DNA of 52,716 nt from CAZOKO01 sp964580455 (GTDB taxonomy: Bacteria; Desulfobacterota; WTBG01): positions 1-52,716 of the forward strand of contig CAZOKO010000003.1 of the NCBI GenBank assembly GCA_964580455.1. Direction: 5' to 3'. Positions 35,141 through 43,406 of this stretch are shown here, one piece after another. How positions within the stretch are numbered: the first letter of the stretch is position 1; the number at the start of each line of letters is the position of its first letter. The notes beneath the pieces were generated by a model, which made no database searches, was not told the origin of the DNA, and saw only the letters and a list, made by a program, of their open reading frames with translations. The translations under genes were made by a program, and so were the position numbers.

Positions 35141-35859
35141 ACGGAGACAAAGAAAGTTGGACAATCGGTGAACCCGAATCGTATCTTCCCCATAAGGAGA
35201 AGTATTATATCCGGCTTAACCTTACTGAACGGATCCAGCACCATCTTGTCTGGACCACCTTTGTAACCCTCGCTATAACAGGATTTATGGTAGAATTCCC
35301 TGAAGACTGGCTATCCCTTTTGGGTTCTCATAAAGAAACTGTTTTCTACTATCGAGGGTTACTTCACAGGATTGCCGCTGTAGTCATGACTGCAAATCTC
35401 TTCTATCAGGCATGGTATATTACGCTCGCAAAACCAGGTAGAGGTTATATTGTCGACATGATTCCCAGACTCAAGGATGCCAAAGATTTCTATCAAAACA
35501 TGTGCTATTACTTGAGACTGACCGACCAAAAACCCCTTTTTGACCGATTCAATTACAAAGAGAAGCTGGAATACTGGACAGGCTGGATAGGCAATATTAT
35601 CATTACAGTAACCGGGTTTTTCCTCTGGTTTCCAAAATACTTTCCCAAATTTGTTTTCGACCTTTCTATTCTACTACATACCATGGAAGCAATCCTGGCC
35701 TCTTGTGCCATCATGGTATGGCATTTTTACGAGGTTCACCTAAAACCAGGTAAGTTCCCTATGTCTAGAATATGGCTGGATGGGAAAATTCCCGAACATG
35801 AACTTGAGGAAGAACATCCGCTTGAATATCAACGTATTAAAGAGGCTGAGATCAGCTAA
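35137..35859 (+). CDS. Four-helix cytochrome b subunit (second cassette)
   Basis: Membrane protein of 240 residues that matches the N-terminal part of 22844-24514: RIQHHLVWTTFVTLAITGFM, LLHRIAAVVMTANLFYQAWYI, IITVTGFFLWFP, LLHTMEAILASCAIMVWHFY. Most candidate heme-b His residues are shared, but the His near the end of the second helix in the fused paralogue (FFYHVIY) is Gln here (LFYQAWY), which may mean a changed ligand or that this His is not one. Overlaps the octaheme gene by 4 bp and is followed after 31 bp by the triheme gene. Confidence 0.9.
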   Translation: MNGDKESWTIGEPESYLPHKEKYYIRLNLTERIQHHLVWTTFVTLAITGFMVEFPEDWLSLLGSHKETVFYYRGLLHRIAAVVMTANLFYQAWYITLAKPGRGYIVDMIPRLKDAKDFYQNMCYYLRLTDQKPLFDRFNYKEKLEYWTGWIGNIIITVTGFFLWFPKYFPKFVFDLSILLHTMEAILASCAIMVWHFYEVHLKPGKFPMSRIWLDGKIPEHELEEEHPLEYQRIKEAEIS

Positions 35860-35890
35860 AAACCGTTGTTTGATCAACATGAGGTTATAA

Positions 35891-36700
35891 ATGATGAATA
35901 AGACACCAAATCCATCTTTAATTTTACATATGATATATAACTTACTTGGATTTCTATTCCTGTTATTTATCATTGTGAGTGTAGCATCCCTTGCTAAATT
36001 CCTCTATTTCCCCTCACGCGATTTAGCTATATCAAAAGATATACCACCAGACAAATTTTCTAAAACGATAAGGAAAACTGTGGGGGCAGGTCATTTTCAC
36101 ATTTTAGACAAAACTGTATATACCGACGTGGAAAACGCTCCAATATGCTTGCAATGCCACGGAAATTTTTGTCATGTCAAATCCGAGAAGCTAAGATCGT
36201 TTTACAATATGCACACTTTCTTCCTGGCTTGTGAAACCTGTCACATTAGAAAAAAAGAAGGGGAAGATATCACATTTAAATGGTTTGATGACAAAACCGG
36301 TGAAATCATTACAGAGCTTAAGGGAGAAAATGGAAATTTTGGTGCCAAGATCGTTCCTGCAAAGGGTGGAGATGGGGAGGAACTTAAACGACTGGATGAA
36401 TTCCCTGAAGACAAGAAGGCCCTTGATTTTATAAAAAATAGAGATACATATACCGAGGATGAAAAGAAAACCTTCATAGAAGTATGCATGAAGAAACACA
36501 TTTCTGAAAAAGCAATTGAATGTGAAGAATGTCACCAGAAGAATGGTTATTTTGACTACAAAGCTCTTGGCTATGATCCGGTTCGCTCGGCTGAACTATC
36601 GCGCATTGAAATCGTCCAGATGTCCAAAGATTATGATGAATTCTATTTGCCGACCATGTTTGACCCAAACATAGTTGGTGGAGAAGGTGGTGGGAGTTAG
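35891..36700 (+). CDS. Membrane-anchored triheme cytochrome c (second cassette)
   Basis: Protein of 269 residues with one N-terminal membrane helix (about 15-38) and three CX2CH motifs (CLQCH, CETCH, CEECH), equal to the C-terminal part of the fused protein 22844-24514 (shared FYNMHTFFLACETCHIR-type segment). It would accept electrons from the cytochrome b subunit. The preceding gene ends in a genuine TAA, so the two proteins are separate here. ATG 35891 is used; an ATG codon directly follows the preceding GTTATAA leader. Confidence 0.9.
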   Translation: MMNKTPNPSLILHMIYNLLGFLFLLFIIVSVASLAKFLYFPSRDLAISKDIPPDKFSKTIRKTVGAGHFHILDKTVYTDVENAPICLQCHGNFCHVKSEKLRSFYNMHTFFLACETCHIRKKEGEDITFKWFDDKTGEIITELKGENGNFGAKIVPAKGGDGEELKRLDEFPEDKKALDFIKNRDTYTEDEKKTFIEVCMKKHISEKAIECEECHQKNGYFDYKALGYDPVRSAELSRIEIVQMSKDYDEFYLPTMFDPNIVGGEGGGS

Positions 36701-36974
36701 ATAATACTGGATGCTGGATAAGGCAATTTAGAGATTAAGGAATTTAGGAATTGCGGATTTTGGATTGCGGAGCCGTGGGATAGTAAATGCTGGAGTGATG
36801 GGGTAAACGAATGCGGGTTGCGTTGCTACAGGCTGAATGCTGGAAACTGGATGTCTGATACTGGATACTAAATGCAAGATACAATATTCAGGACTTAATC
36901 AATAAGATTTTTTACTAATTCCTCAATGCCTTAATTCCTAAATTATCAATCTTTTGTATAATGGAGGTTTTTCT
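36701..36974. repeat. Dense dispersed-repeat stretch between triheme and NHL genes
   Basis: No gene seen. It holds word-like repeats: AGAGATTAAGGAATTTAGGA and its inverse (CCTTAATTCCTAAATT near 36930), and ACTGGATGTCTGATACTGGA. Related pieces occur at 28083, 29150, 44650 and 11225. Confidence 0.55.
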
Positions 36975-37913
36975 TTGTACCTTATGTATCGATTACTACA
37001 TAGTGTTCTCACGGTTTCACTTTTTGCGTTTACTCCAGTTGCAAATGCACAGGAAGTTTCTGTCCCTATCTTCAGGGCTCAACCCCTCCTTACCATTCAA
37101 CATAGTTTTAGACAGCCCAGTGATGTGGTTGTTGGAAATAACAAAAAAGTTTACGTTCTGGACGGAGTCAACAATAAGATAAAGGTTTTTAACCTTCAAG
37201 GTACCTACCTCTTCTCCTTTGGGGGAACTGGAAAAGGCAAAGGGAAATTCAATTTCCCATTGGGAATAGGTATAGATAAAAATGACCGGATTTATGTGGC
37301 TGACTCAGGTAACCACAGGGTTCAGATTTTTAACTCTGACGGAGCATATCTATCTCAGTTTACAACGAACACCGATAAAGGGAAACCATCCGATCCAACA
37401 GATGTTGTGGTAAACAGCAAATTAAAAACATGCTATGTTGTTGATAATGACAATCACAGGATTATCCTCTATGACCTGAAGAAAAATACAATAATAAACA
37501 TCCAGGGAACAATGGGGATGGGAAAGAAGGAATTTCGTTTCCCCTTTTTAATCGATATAAATCAGGAAGGGAATCTTTACATTGTTGAGGTAATCAACGC
37601 CAGAGTCAAGGTTCTTGACCCAGAAGGAAACTATGTTACTAACATTGGAGGTTGGGGGGTAGAAAAAGGAGAGTTTTACAGACCCAAAGGGGTGGCAATT
37701 GATTCTAAAAACAGAGTATTTGTAAGTGATAGTTATCTTGGAGTCATCCAGGTGTTCGATCAGGATGGGAAATTTTTATCTGTTCTTGGAGATAATAAAG
37801 GCAATATCTTAAAATTCGAAACACCAACCGGCCTCTTCATTGATAAGAAAATGAGGCTGTATGTTGTAGAGATGCTCGCTGATAGAGTAAAAGTCCTTCG
37901 TTTAAAAGATTAA
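36975..37913 (+). CDS. Exported NHL-repeat beta-propeller protein (second cassette)
   Basis: About 312 residues, paralogue of 24569-25489, with signal peptide (cleavage probably after ANA) and six NHL blocks (VYVLDGVNNKIKVF, IYVADSGNHRVQIF, CYVVDNDNHRIILY, LYIVEVINARVKVL, VFVSDSYLGVIQVF, LYVVEMLADRVKVL). TTG 36975 is chosen because GGAGG lies 7 nt upstream; ATG 36984 is the alternative. Presence of an NHL protein at the end of both cytochrome b/c cassettes indicates that it is a regular component of the module. Confidence 0.9.
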   Translation: MYLMYRLLHSVLTVSLFAFTPVANAQEVSVPIFRAQPLLTIQHSFRQPSDVVVGNNKKVYVLDGVNNKIKVFNLQGTYLFSFGGTGKGKGKFNFPLGIGIDKNDRIYVADSGNHRVQIFNSDGAYLSQFTTNTDKGKPSDPTDVVVNSKLKTCYVVDNDNHRIILYDLKKNTIINIQGTMGMGKKEFRFPFLIDINQEGNLYIVEVINARVKVLDPEGNYVTNIGGWGVEKGEFYRPKGVAIDSKNRVFVSDSYLGVIQVFDQDGKFLSVLGDNKGNILKFETPTGLFIDKKMRLYVVEMLADRVKVLRLKD

Positions 37914-37934
37914 TAATCACCCCTCATATACTTC

Positions 37935-38041
37935 ACCGCAGAGGACGCAGAAATCGCTGAGAAAATATAGAAAAAAAGTACCTATGAATAATCAGTAAAT
38001 TGCCATGGTTTTACCTCTATTTTCTCTGTGTCCTCTGTGGT
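37935..38041. repeat. Imperfect inverted repeat before resB
   Basis: ACCGCAGAGGACGCAGAAAT (37935 onward, continuing GAGAAAATATAG) is mirrored by CTATTTTCTCTGTGTCCTCT (to 38041, ending GTGGT). A related arm occurs near 3485. It is a dispersed intergenic palindrome. Confidence 0.6.
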
Positions 38042-38076
38042 TGGTTGTATTTTTCACCTTATGAAAGGAAATACCT

Positions 38077-39480
38077 TTGAAAAACTCATTTCTAAAAGAT
38101 TTTTGGTCCTTCATCACTTCCCTTAAGTTAACTGTAATCATACTGATTATCTTGTCCATTACTTCCATTATCGGTACCATAATACCACAAAATGAATTGC
38201 CTTATATTTATCTTAAATATTACAAGCCTTCCACTTACAAATTGTTTAAACTCTTAAGTTTTGACGATATGTATAACTCCTGGTGGTTCACAACCCTTCT
38301 GGCGCTTTTTACCCTCAACCTCATATGCTGTTCATTCAAACGTTTCCCAAATTTCTGGAGACTTATAACCCAAAAAGAGAGAGACCTTGATGATCAACTT
38401 TTACAGTCACTGCCTCTTAAAAAGACGTTCCGATTAAAAGAATTAAGTGATCACACTAAAGCTGAACTGAGTCGGATTGTGCAAAAGCACTTCCATAAAC
38501 CAACTATTTTTCACACTTCATCTGATGTCTTAAGTCTTTTTGCCGGGAAGGGTAAGTATACCAGGTTGGGTTTTCATATCACACATATTGGGATAGCGCT
38601 GATTATCATTGGTGGTATTCTTGGGAACTATGGTTACCAGGGATTTATGAAGGTAGTTGAAGGAAAAACATCTGATATTATAACATTAAAAGGCACCACA
38701 AAACAAAAAAAACTGGATTTCTCCATCCGCTGTGACGATTTTGAGGTTTCCTTCTACCAGGAGACTCAGAGGCCAAAGGACTATAAGAGTAACTTGACTA
38801 TTATCGATGGAGGGAAGGAAGTTAAAAAGAAACTCATTGAAGTAAATGACCCTCTCTATTACAAAGGAGTTTATATCTATCAATCCAGCTATGGAACCGT
38901 TCCAGACCAGGGAGAAGTTGTTTTGAGTGTCGCACCCAGGGCAAATGCAAAACAAACCAGAAAATACAAAGCTGAAATAGGTGAGAGTTTTACCTTAGAG
39001 GATAAAAGCCACGATGTTAAAGTAAAACGATTCATTCCAGATTTTACTTTAGATCAAAACAAACAGGCAGTAAGCCGCTCTCAGGAACCAAGAAATCCAG
39101 CAGTGCAAATTGCACTTTTTAAGGATAATAAATTACTCTATGAAAAATGGATTTTTTTAAAATTTCCAGATTTCCATGGATCAGAAAAAGGAGATTATCT
39201 ATTTACCCTTTCGGGCTTTTCAGCGAAAGAATATACAGGACTCCAGTTAACTAAAGACCCGGGTGTATGGGTGGTATGGATTGGATGTTTTTTACTAACA
39301 TTGGGTTGCTATCTTCTATTTTTTATGAGCCATCGGAGACTATGGATTGTTGCTGAGAACAAAAAGGGGGAATATATTGTCACTATGGCTGGCACAAGCA
39401 ATAAAAATATGTTATCATTCTCTAAAGACTTTGACCAAATCCATCAAGAATTGAAAATAATAGGGAAATCAGTCACTTAA
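38077..39480 (+). CDS. resB: Cytochrome c biogenesis protein ResB (Ccs1 type)
   Basis: Membrane protein of 467 residues with the ResB layout: N-terminal helices (FWSFITSLKLTVIILIILSI, then SIIGTIIPQNE), a third helix near WWFTTLLALFTLNLICCSF, a fourth (LGFHITHIGIALIIIGGILG), a large periplasmic domain and a last helix (VWVVWIGCFLLTLGCYLLFF). With CcsA it forms the system II synthase that exports heme and joins it to CXXCH motifs in the periplasm. The start is a TTG with AAAGGA upstream. Its place right behind a run of cytochrome genes makes sense, given the great demand for heme attachment. CcsA is encoded 180 bp downstream. Confidence 0.93.
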   Translation: MKNSFLKDFWSFITSLKLTVIILIILSITSIIGTIIPQNELPYIYLKYYKPSTYKLFKLLSFDDMYNSWWFTTLLALFTLNLICCSFKRFPNFWRLITQKERDLDDQLLQSLPLKKTFRLKELSDHTKAELSRIVQKHFHKPTIFHTSSDVLSLFAGKGKYTRLGFHITHIGIALIIIGGILGNYGYQGFMKVVEGKTSDIITLKGTTKQKKLDFSIRCDDFEVSFYQETQRPKDYKSNLTIIDGGKEVKKKLIEVNDPLYYKGVYIYQSSYGTVPDQGEVVLSVAPRANAKQTRKYKAEIGESFTLEDKSHDVKVKRFIPDFTLDQNKQAVSRSQEPRNPAVQIALFKDNKLLYEKWIFLKFPDFHGSEKGDYLFTLSGFSAKEYTGLQLTKDPGVWVVWIGCFLLTLGCYLLFFMSHRRLWIVAENKKGEYIVTMAGTSNKNMLSFSKDFDQIHQELKIIGKSVT

Positions 39481-39511
39481 AAATGATAATTTCAAAAAAA
39501 GTCACTAACTA

Positions 39512-39637
39512 GACGGCACAGTAAGAAGCTCCAGATGCAAGGCGCGCGAATCTTTAGGAATGAGGCGTACTTAAGAGTACGTCGGAATGACTAAAGAAGA
39601 AGCGCAACACAGCAGATGGACTTTTTACGAAGCCGTC
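39512..39637. repeat. Palindromic repeat element between resB and ccsA
   Basis: GACGGC (39512-39517) and GCCGTC (39632-39637) end an imperfect palindrome: the left arm contains AGTAAGAAGCTCCAGATGCA, and the right arm inverted contains CGTAAAAAGTCCATCTGC. The centre is CGTACT-TAAG-AGTACG. The right arm shares GACTTTTTACGA with the ends of the element at 5283-5401. Confidence 0.65.
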
Positions 39638-39659
39638 AAACATAAAAGGAGAAGCAAGG

Positions 39660-40499
39660 ATGGACAGTTCTTTTTTCTTAGGTATTACAACCTTTATATA
39701 TCTTTTTGCTATGGTTCTATATTTCTACTATCTCTTCTTCAGAAACAAAACATTGGGGATCATCGTAAAAGTTACTACTATTATAGGTTTTCTAGCTAAC
39801 ATATCTGGATGGGCTATCCGCTGGGTAGAATCTTATCAAATGGGACATGGTTATATCCCATTATCTAATATGTACGAAGCCCTAGTCACCTTGTCCTGGT
39901 GTACTGTTTTGATGCTTCTCGTAATAGAACAAAAATATAAGACAGACATCTTGGGAGTTTTTGTATTTCCCATCGTTTCAATTGCTATGGCTTATGCTTC
40001 ACTTTCTCCTAGCGTTCGAGACGAGATTGAACCTTTGATCCCGGCGTTACAAAGCAACTGGCTCACTTATCATGTCTTTACCTGCTTTTTTGGCTATGCC
40101 GCTTTTGCTATTTCTTTTGGCGTAAGCATTGTCTATCTTGTTAAAAACAGGAAAGCAAAAGCGTCTTCAGGGGAAAGTTCAGGTCTGCTCCCTGATCTAA
40201 ATATTCTAGATGAAGTCATTTACAAGGCTAATGCAGTTGGATTTCTGCTCTTAGGGATAGGCATAATTACAGGGGCAGTCTGGGCAAATTATGCCTGGGG
40301 AAGTTACTGGAGCTGGGATCCCAAGGAGACCTGGTCTCTCATTACCTGGTTTATATACGCCACTTTTCTCCACGCCAGACTGACCAGAGGATGGAGAGGG
40401 AACAAAGCAGCTATTCTATCCATTATAGGTTTTTGTGGCGTCCTCTTTACCTTTTTGGGAGTTAACTATGTCCTCTCCGGTCTGCACAGTTACGCTTAG
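39660..40499 (+). CDS. ccsA: Cytochrome c assembly protein CcsA (heme-handling WWD protein)
   Basis: Membrane protein of 279 residues with about eight helices and the tryptophan-rich WWD signature WANYAWGSYWSWDPKETWSL, which handles heme in system II. Conserved His residues lie in helices on either side (LTYHVFTCFFGYAAF, HARL, HSYA). With ResB it forms the heme exporter/lyase. Good ribosome binding site AAAAGGAG ahead of ATG 39660. It is downstream of resB, separated by a repeat element. Confidence 0.95.
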   Translation: MDSSFFLGITTFIYLFAMVLYFYYLFFRNKTLGIIVKVTTIIGFLANISGWAIRWVESYQMGHGYIPLSNMYEALVTLSWCTVLMLLVIEQKYKTDILGVFVFPIVSIAMAYASLSPSVRDEIEPLIPALQSNWLTYHVFTCFFGYAAFAISFGVSIVYLVKNRKAKASSGESSGLLPDLNILDEVIYKANAVGFLLLGIGIITGAVWANYAWGSYWSWDPKETWSLITWFIYATFLHARLTRGWRGNKAAILSIIGFCGVLFTFLGVNYVLSGLHSYA

Positions 40500-40539
40500 T
40501 TACCTGGACTTTTACAAATTCAGAGGTGGGTAGGGAAGG

Positions 40540-41088
40540 TCATCCAGAGGATATTTTGAAATAGAATATCTTATCCCTGAGTGTTCTTTCAATCTTAAAG
40601 TTTGTTTCCTGCCTAAGCTTTTTATTCAGACGGGATATCAGGAGTCGAAGGGCATGCATATCATGGATATTAAGTTTTTTGTTGCATACCTCATTAAAAA
40701 TTTCCTCGTAGTTTTTCTCGCCTTGGCGAAGTATCTTAAATAACTCAAGCTGTTTTGGTTTAAGAAGGGTGTGAATATTCTCGCTCTGCTTTTTCCTTCT
40801 TTCTTGTTCAAGCATTGCAGCAGGATTTTCTTTAATTTCAATTAACTCTTTCTTAAGCTCACTTATAAGGAGGCTCTTTTCTCTTAACTCATTTTCTCTT
40901 TCTTCTAAAATGTAAAGTAACTCGCTGGATCCAAGATCGTCGTCCCGTTCCAGTAGCTTATCACTTTTAAATCCATCAATGTAGGAAATCACTTCGTCCA
41001 AATCCAGAGGCTTAGGAAGAATAATCTCCACCCCTTCCTTTTTTGCTTCCCCAACCAGCTTATGCATGGTGTATGCAGTTATCATCAT
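40540..41088 (-). pseudogene. 5'-truncated response-regulator gene
   Basis: The 182-residue open frame starts in the middle of a receiver domain: MMITAYTMHKLVGEAKKEGV, then EIILPKPLDLDEV, equals the last third (strand 4, the conserved T, strand 5 with the KP) of a response regulator. The phospho-acceptor Asp and first half are missing. After it come a coiled coil and a C-terminal winged-helix-like part (LKPKQLELFKILRQGEKNYE, LRLLISRLNKKLRQ). Codons upstream of 41088 change at once into cytochrome sequence on the other strand. It may be a remnant, or a sign of a rearrangement or chimeric assembly at about 41088-41095. If translated, it could still bind DNA but not receive phosphate. Confidence 0.75.
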
Positions 41089-42189
41089 TATGTTACTACC
41101 ACAATACCGTTTGGATCACATACTGATCGGTGTATGAGTTGTCATTATCGTGATGATATGCATGAAAGAGTAGGGCATAGTGATTGCGCTCAATGTCATG
41201 AGGACACACCGGGAAGAAAGGAAAACTTTATGGGAGCAGAGGCGTGTGCTGCCTGTCATCCGGGAAGTGATCCCGGCAAGTGCGGTTTAGTAGAAGTACA
41301 TCCTCCCATGTGGTGCTTCGACTGTCACAAAGAGTGCGAAGAGGTCGTAACTACCACTACGGTAGGACCTGACCCTACGACGACTACTACAGCACCACCT
41401 TCTGATCATATTGGAACCTGTTTAAAATGTCATTCCACGGATGATTTACATGAGTACGAAGGACACAGTAACTGTTCTGGGTGTCATGATGGTACGGCTC
41501 AATCGGGCAATGTAGAACCCGGTGCATGTATTACCTGTCACCCAACAGGTGATCCGGATAAGTGTAACTTGGTAGACATACATGGTTCTTCCTGCTACGA
41601 ATGCCACTTTGAATGCACGGGGGGAACTACTACTTCAGTAAAGCCAACTACCACTACAACAACAGTACCCTCCTCTACACATATTGGAACATGCTCACAA
41701 TGTCATCATACGGATGATTTACATGAACGTGCAGGACACAGTGAATGTAGTATCTGTCATGATGGTACACCTCAAGCGGGGAATGTAGAGCCATCGGCAT
41801 GTATCCTCTGTCACCCCATAGGTAATGCGGGTAAATGTAACTTAGCAAACATTCATGGCAGTTCCTGTCTCACATGCCACTTCGAGTGTGAGGGGAATAC
41901 AACCACTACTTCAGAGAAACAAATTCCCGATACCACAACAACCTCTTCCGCTACACAACCTTGCACAGCAGAAGAAATTTATGGCGAGGACTCAGAAGAA
42001 GTTGAACTCCTGAGACATCTTCGAGATAATGTGCTGGGTGCAACCCCTGAAGGGCAGGAGATGATAAGACTCTACTATCAGTGGAGTCCTATAATAGTTA
42101 AAACAATAGAAAATGACGATGAATCTAAAGAAGAGATAAAGGAAATAATTGATGGTCTATTGCTATTGATCAGGGCAGAGGTTGATTAA
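41062..42189 (+). CDS. Dodecaheme modular cytochrome with Thr-rich linkers, 5'-truncated
   Basis: The frame contains three homologous tetraheme modules (CMSCH/CAQCH/CAACH/CFDCH; CLKCH/CSGCH/CITCH/CYECH; CSQCH/CSICH/CILCH/CLTCH) joined by Thr-rich linkers (TTTTVGPDPTTTTTAPP, TTTSVKPTTTTTTVP), then a 90-residue helical acidic tail. The same module occurs once in 14876-15562. There is no signal peptide: the first ten codons are antisense to the truncated response regulator, and cytochrome sequence begins within a linker (VTTTIPFGSH) at about 41092. An intact gene would have a signal peptide and perhaps further modules upstream. So it is either a broken gene or an assembly join. Confidence 0.8.
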   Translation: MHGVCSYHHYVTTTIPFGSHTDRCMSCHYRDDMHERVGHSDCAQCHEDTPGRKENFMGAEACAACHPGSDPGKCGLVEVHPPMWCFDCHKECEEVVTTTTVGPDPTTTTTAPPSDHIGTCLKCHSTDDLHEYEGHSNCSGCHDGTAQSGNVEPGACITCHPTGDPDKCNLVDIHGSSCYECHFECTGGTTTSVKPTTTTTTVPSSTHIGTCSQCHHTDDLHERAGHSECSICHDGTPQAGNVEPSACILCHPIGNAGKCNLANIHGSSCLTCHFECEGNTTTTSEKQIPDTTTTSSATQPCTAEEIYGEDSEEVELLRHLRDNVLGATPEGQEMIRLYYQWSPIIVKTIENDDESKEEIKEIIDGLLLLIRAEVD

Positions 42190-42367
42190 CCCTGTAAGTT
42201 AGATTAACTTGACTTGACACTTCAACGATAATTTTGATAAGGAGGAAGAAAAGCTGGCAGGAGGTGTTTAATTTCTCGGTAATATGTGAGTACTTCGATG
42301 AACTCGGGTGAATATTTGGAAAGAATTCAAGAGTTAGAAGTCCGAGCTCCGTAAGAAAGACTACTTA

Positions 42368-43003
42368 TTAAAAATCAACCACCGATGCTCCTTTAACTTC
42401 CTTAAGATGGCAGGTGTCATTGAGGAGTGTGAGGTAATAGTTCCCATCTTTATATTCAAATCTGTTAATCGCACAGGTATCCTGTTTGATATACCAGAAA
42501 TGAGACAGCTCAAGGCCCAGGATTGCACACAGGAGAACCTTATTTAATACCCGGTGAGAAACAACAGCCAGCGTTTCTTCCGGATGGTTTTTTCTAACCT
42601 TTTCTAAAGCCTTCATCGACCTCTTGCGTACATCCTCTAAACTCTCCCCATCAGGAAATACCACCTTTTGAGGCTCAGCAAGCCAGGCTTCATAAGGGTT
42701 TTTATATTCTTCTTTAACTTTTTCATGTGAAAGTCCCTGCCATTTACCAAAATCAATATCGATAAACCCCTCTTCTATCTCAACTTCTAAACCCCTGTTT
42801 TCCTCTAACACACTGGCAGTCTCAAAAGCCCTCTTAAGCGGACTCGAATAGATCTTATCTATTTGCACATCCCTTAAAGACTCTTGAACGGCTCCTGCCT
42901 GAGCTAAACCTGTCTCATTCAAGGCAACATCAATTCTCCCCCTGAATATCTGCTCCCTGTTCCAATCAGTTTCCCCATGCCTTATCAAAATCACTTTTGT
43001 CAT
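42368..43003 (-). CDS. Histidine phosphatase family protein
   Basis: Protein of 211 residues of the phosphoglycerate-mutase-like family. The catalytic motif VILIRHGETDWN is at the N-terminus, with IYSSPLKRAFETA, the acidic segment IDFGKWQGLSHEKV, and the second His in AVVSHRVLNKVLL. Such proteins include alpha-ribazole phosphatase (cobalamin pathway) and general sugar phosphatases; no cobalamin genes are adjacent, so the substrate cannot be named. ATG 43003 is the conventional start; an upstream TTG at 43027 would add eight residues. Confidence 0.9.
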   Translation of the reverse strand: MTKVILIRHGETDWNREQIFRGRIDVALNETGLAQAGAVQESLRDVQIDKIYSSPLKRAFETASVLEENRGLEVEIEEGFIDIDFGKWQGLSHEKVKEEYKNPYEAWLAEPQKVVFPDGESLEDVRKRSMKALEKVRKNHPEETLAVVSHRVLNKVLLCAILGLELSHFWYIKQDTCAINRFEYKDGNYYLTLLNDTCHLKEVKGASVVDF

Positions 43004-43406
43004 AAATATATTTATCCGCTTTTTCAACCTTAATCACAAAATAAACACGACCCTACCGACTGCAACCAGAAGATTGATTCTACCATATAACCAACCCCTT
43101 TTCAATCCCCTTTACTTTCTTTCTCTTTTTCCCCTTGCCATAAAAATAATAATAAGCTAGTAACTAATGTGTGCACAAAAAGCTGCTTTGAAAAACTCTG
43201 TACTACTAACTTGCAACATCGTGTCTTTTTAGCACAGTTTTCATGCAACACACATGACAACTTCGCAAAAAGACCAATATGCCTTTTATTTGACTTTTTA
43301 CAAAACAGATAAGTTTAGTTTCATTCTTCGTGGCCTTCGTGTTCTTCGTTGTTATATCGTTTTGGTTGCAGCTCTGCTGCGCTGTGTCCTCTTTGGTTTT
43401 TATAAT
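43004..43406. other. Intergenic region with dispersed repeats
   Basis: No gene seen; the open frame running into 43407 from 43254 is repeat-derived. It holds a copy (43196-43245) of the repeat at 52664-52716, and a second repeat (CTTCGTGGCCTTCGTGTTCT near 43328, then TTTTGGTTGC) related to one near 11276. Confidence 0.6.
43196..43245 (+). repeat. Copy of the repeat found at 52664-52716
   Basis: CTCTGTACTACTAACTTGCA, then ACATCGTGTCTTTTTAGCAC and AGTTTTCAT, matches 52664 onward with only a few changes. Confidence 0.75.

Noticed and set aside
35830..35900. Selenocysteine or read-through joining the split cytochrome b and triheme genes
   Set aside because: The first gene ends with TAA and there is a separate start and frame after 31 bp; it is a real split.
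40540..42189. A functional divergent regulator-cytochrome pair
   Set aside because: Both reading frames overlap and lack their natural 5' ends, so this is a junction and not a divergent promoter.
14876..42189. Anammox planctomycete origin, suggested by low G+C, system II maturation and many cytochromes
   Set aside because: No hydrazine synthase, hydroxylamine oxidoreductase-type or other anammox marker is seen, and the MtrAB-, Ext- and Cbc-like genes with Sec formate dehydrogenase point to a metal-reducing or sulfate-reducing type instead.
43254..43406. N-terminal extension of the metallophosphoesterase
   Set aside because: The upstream codons come from a dispersed repeat; family sequence begins at ATG 43407.
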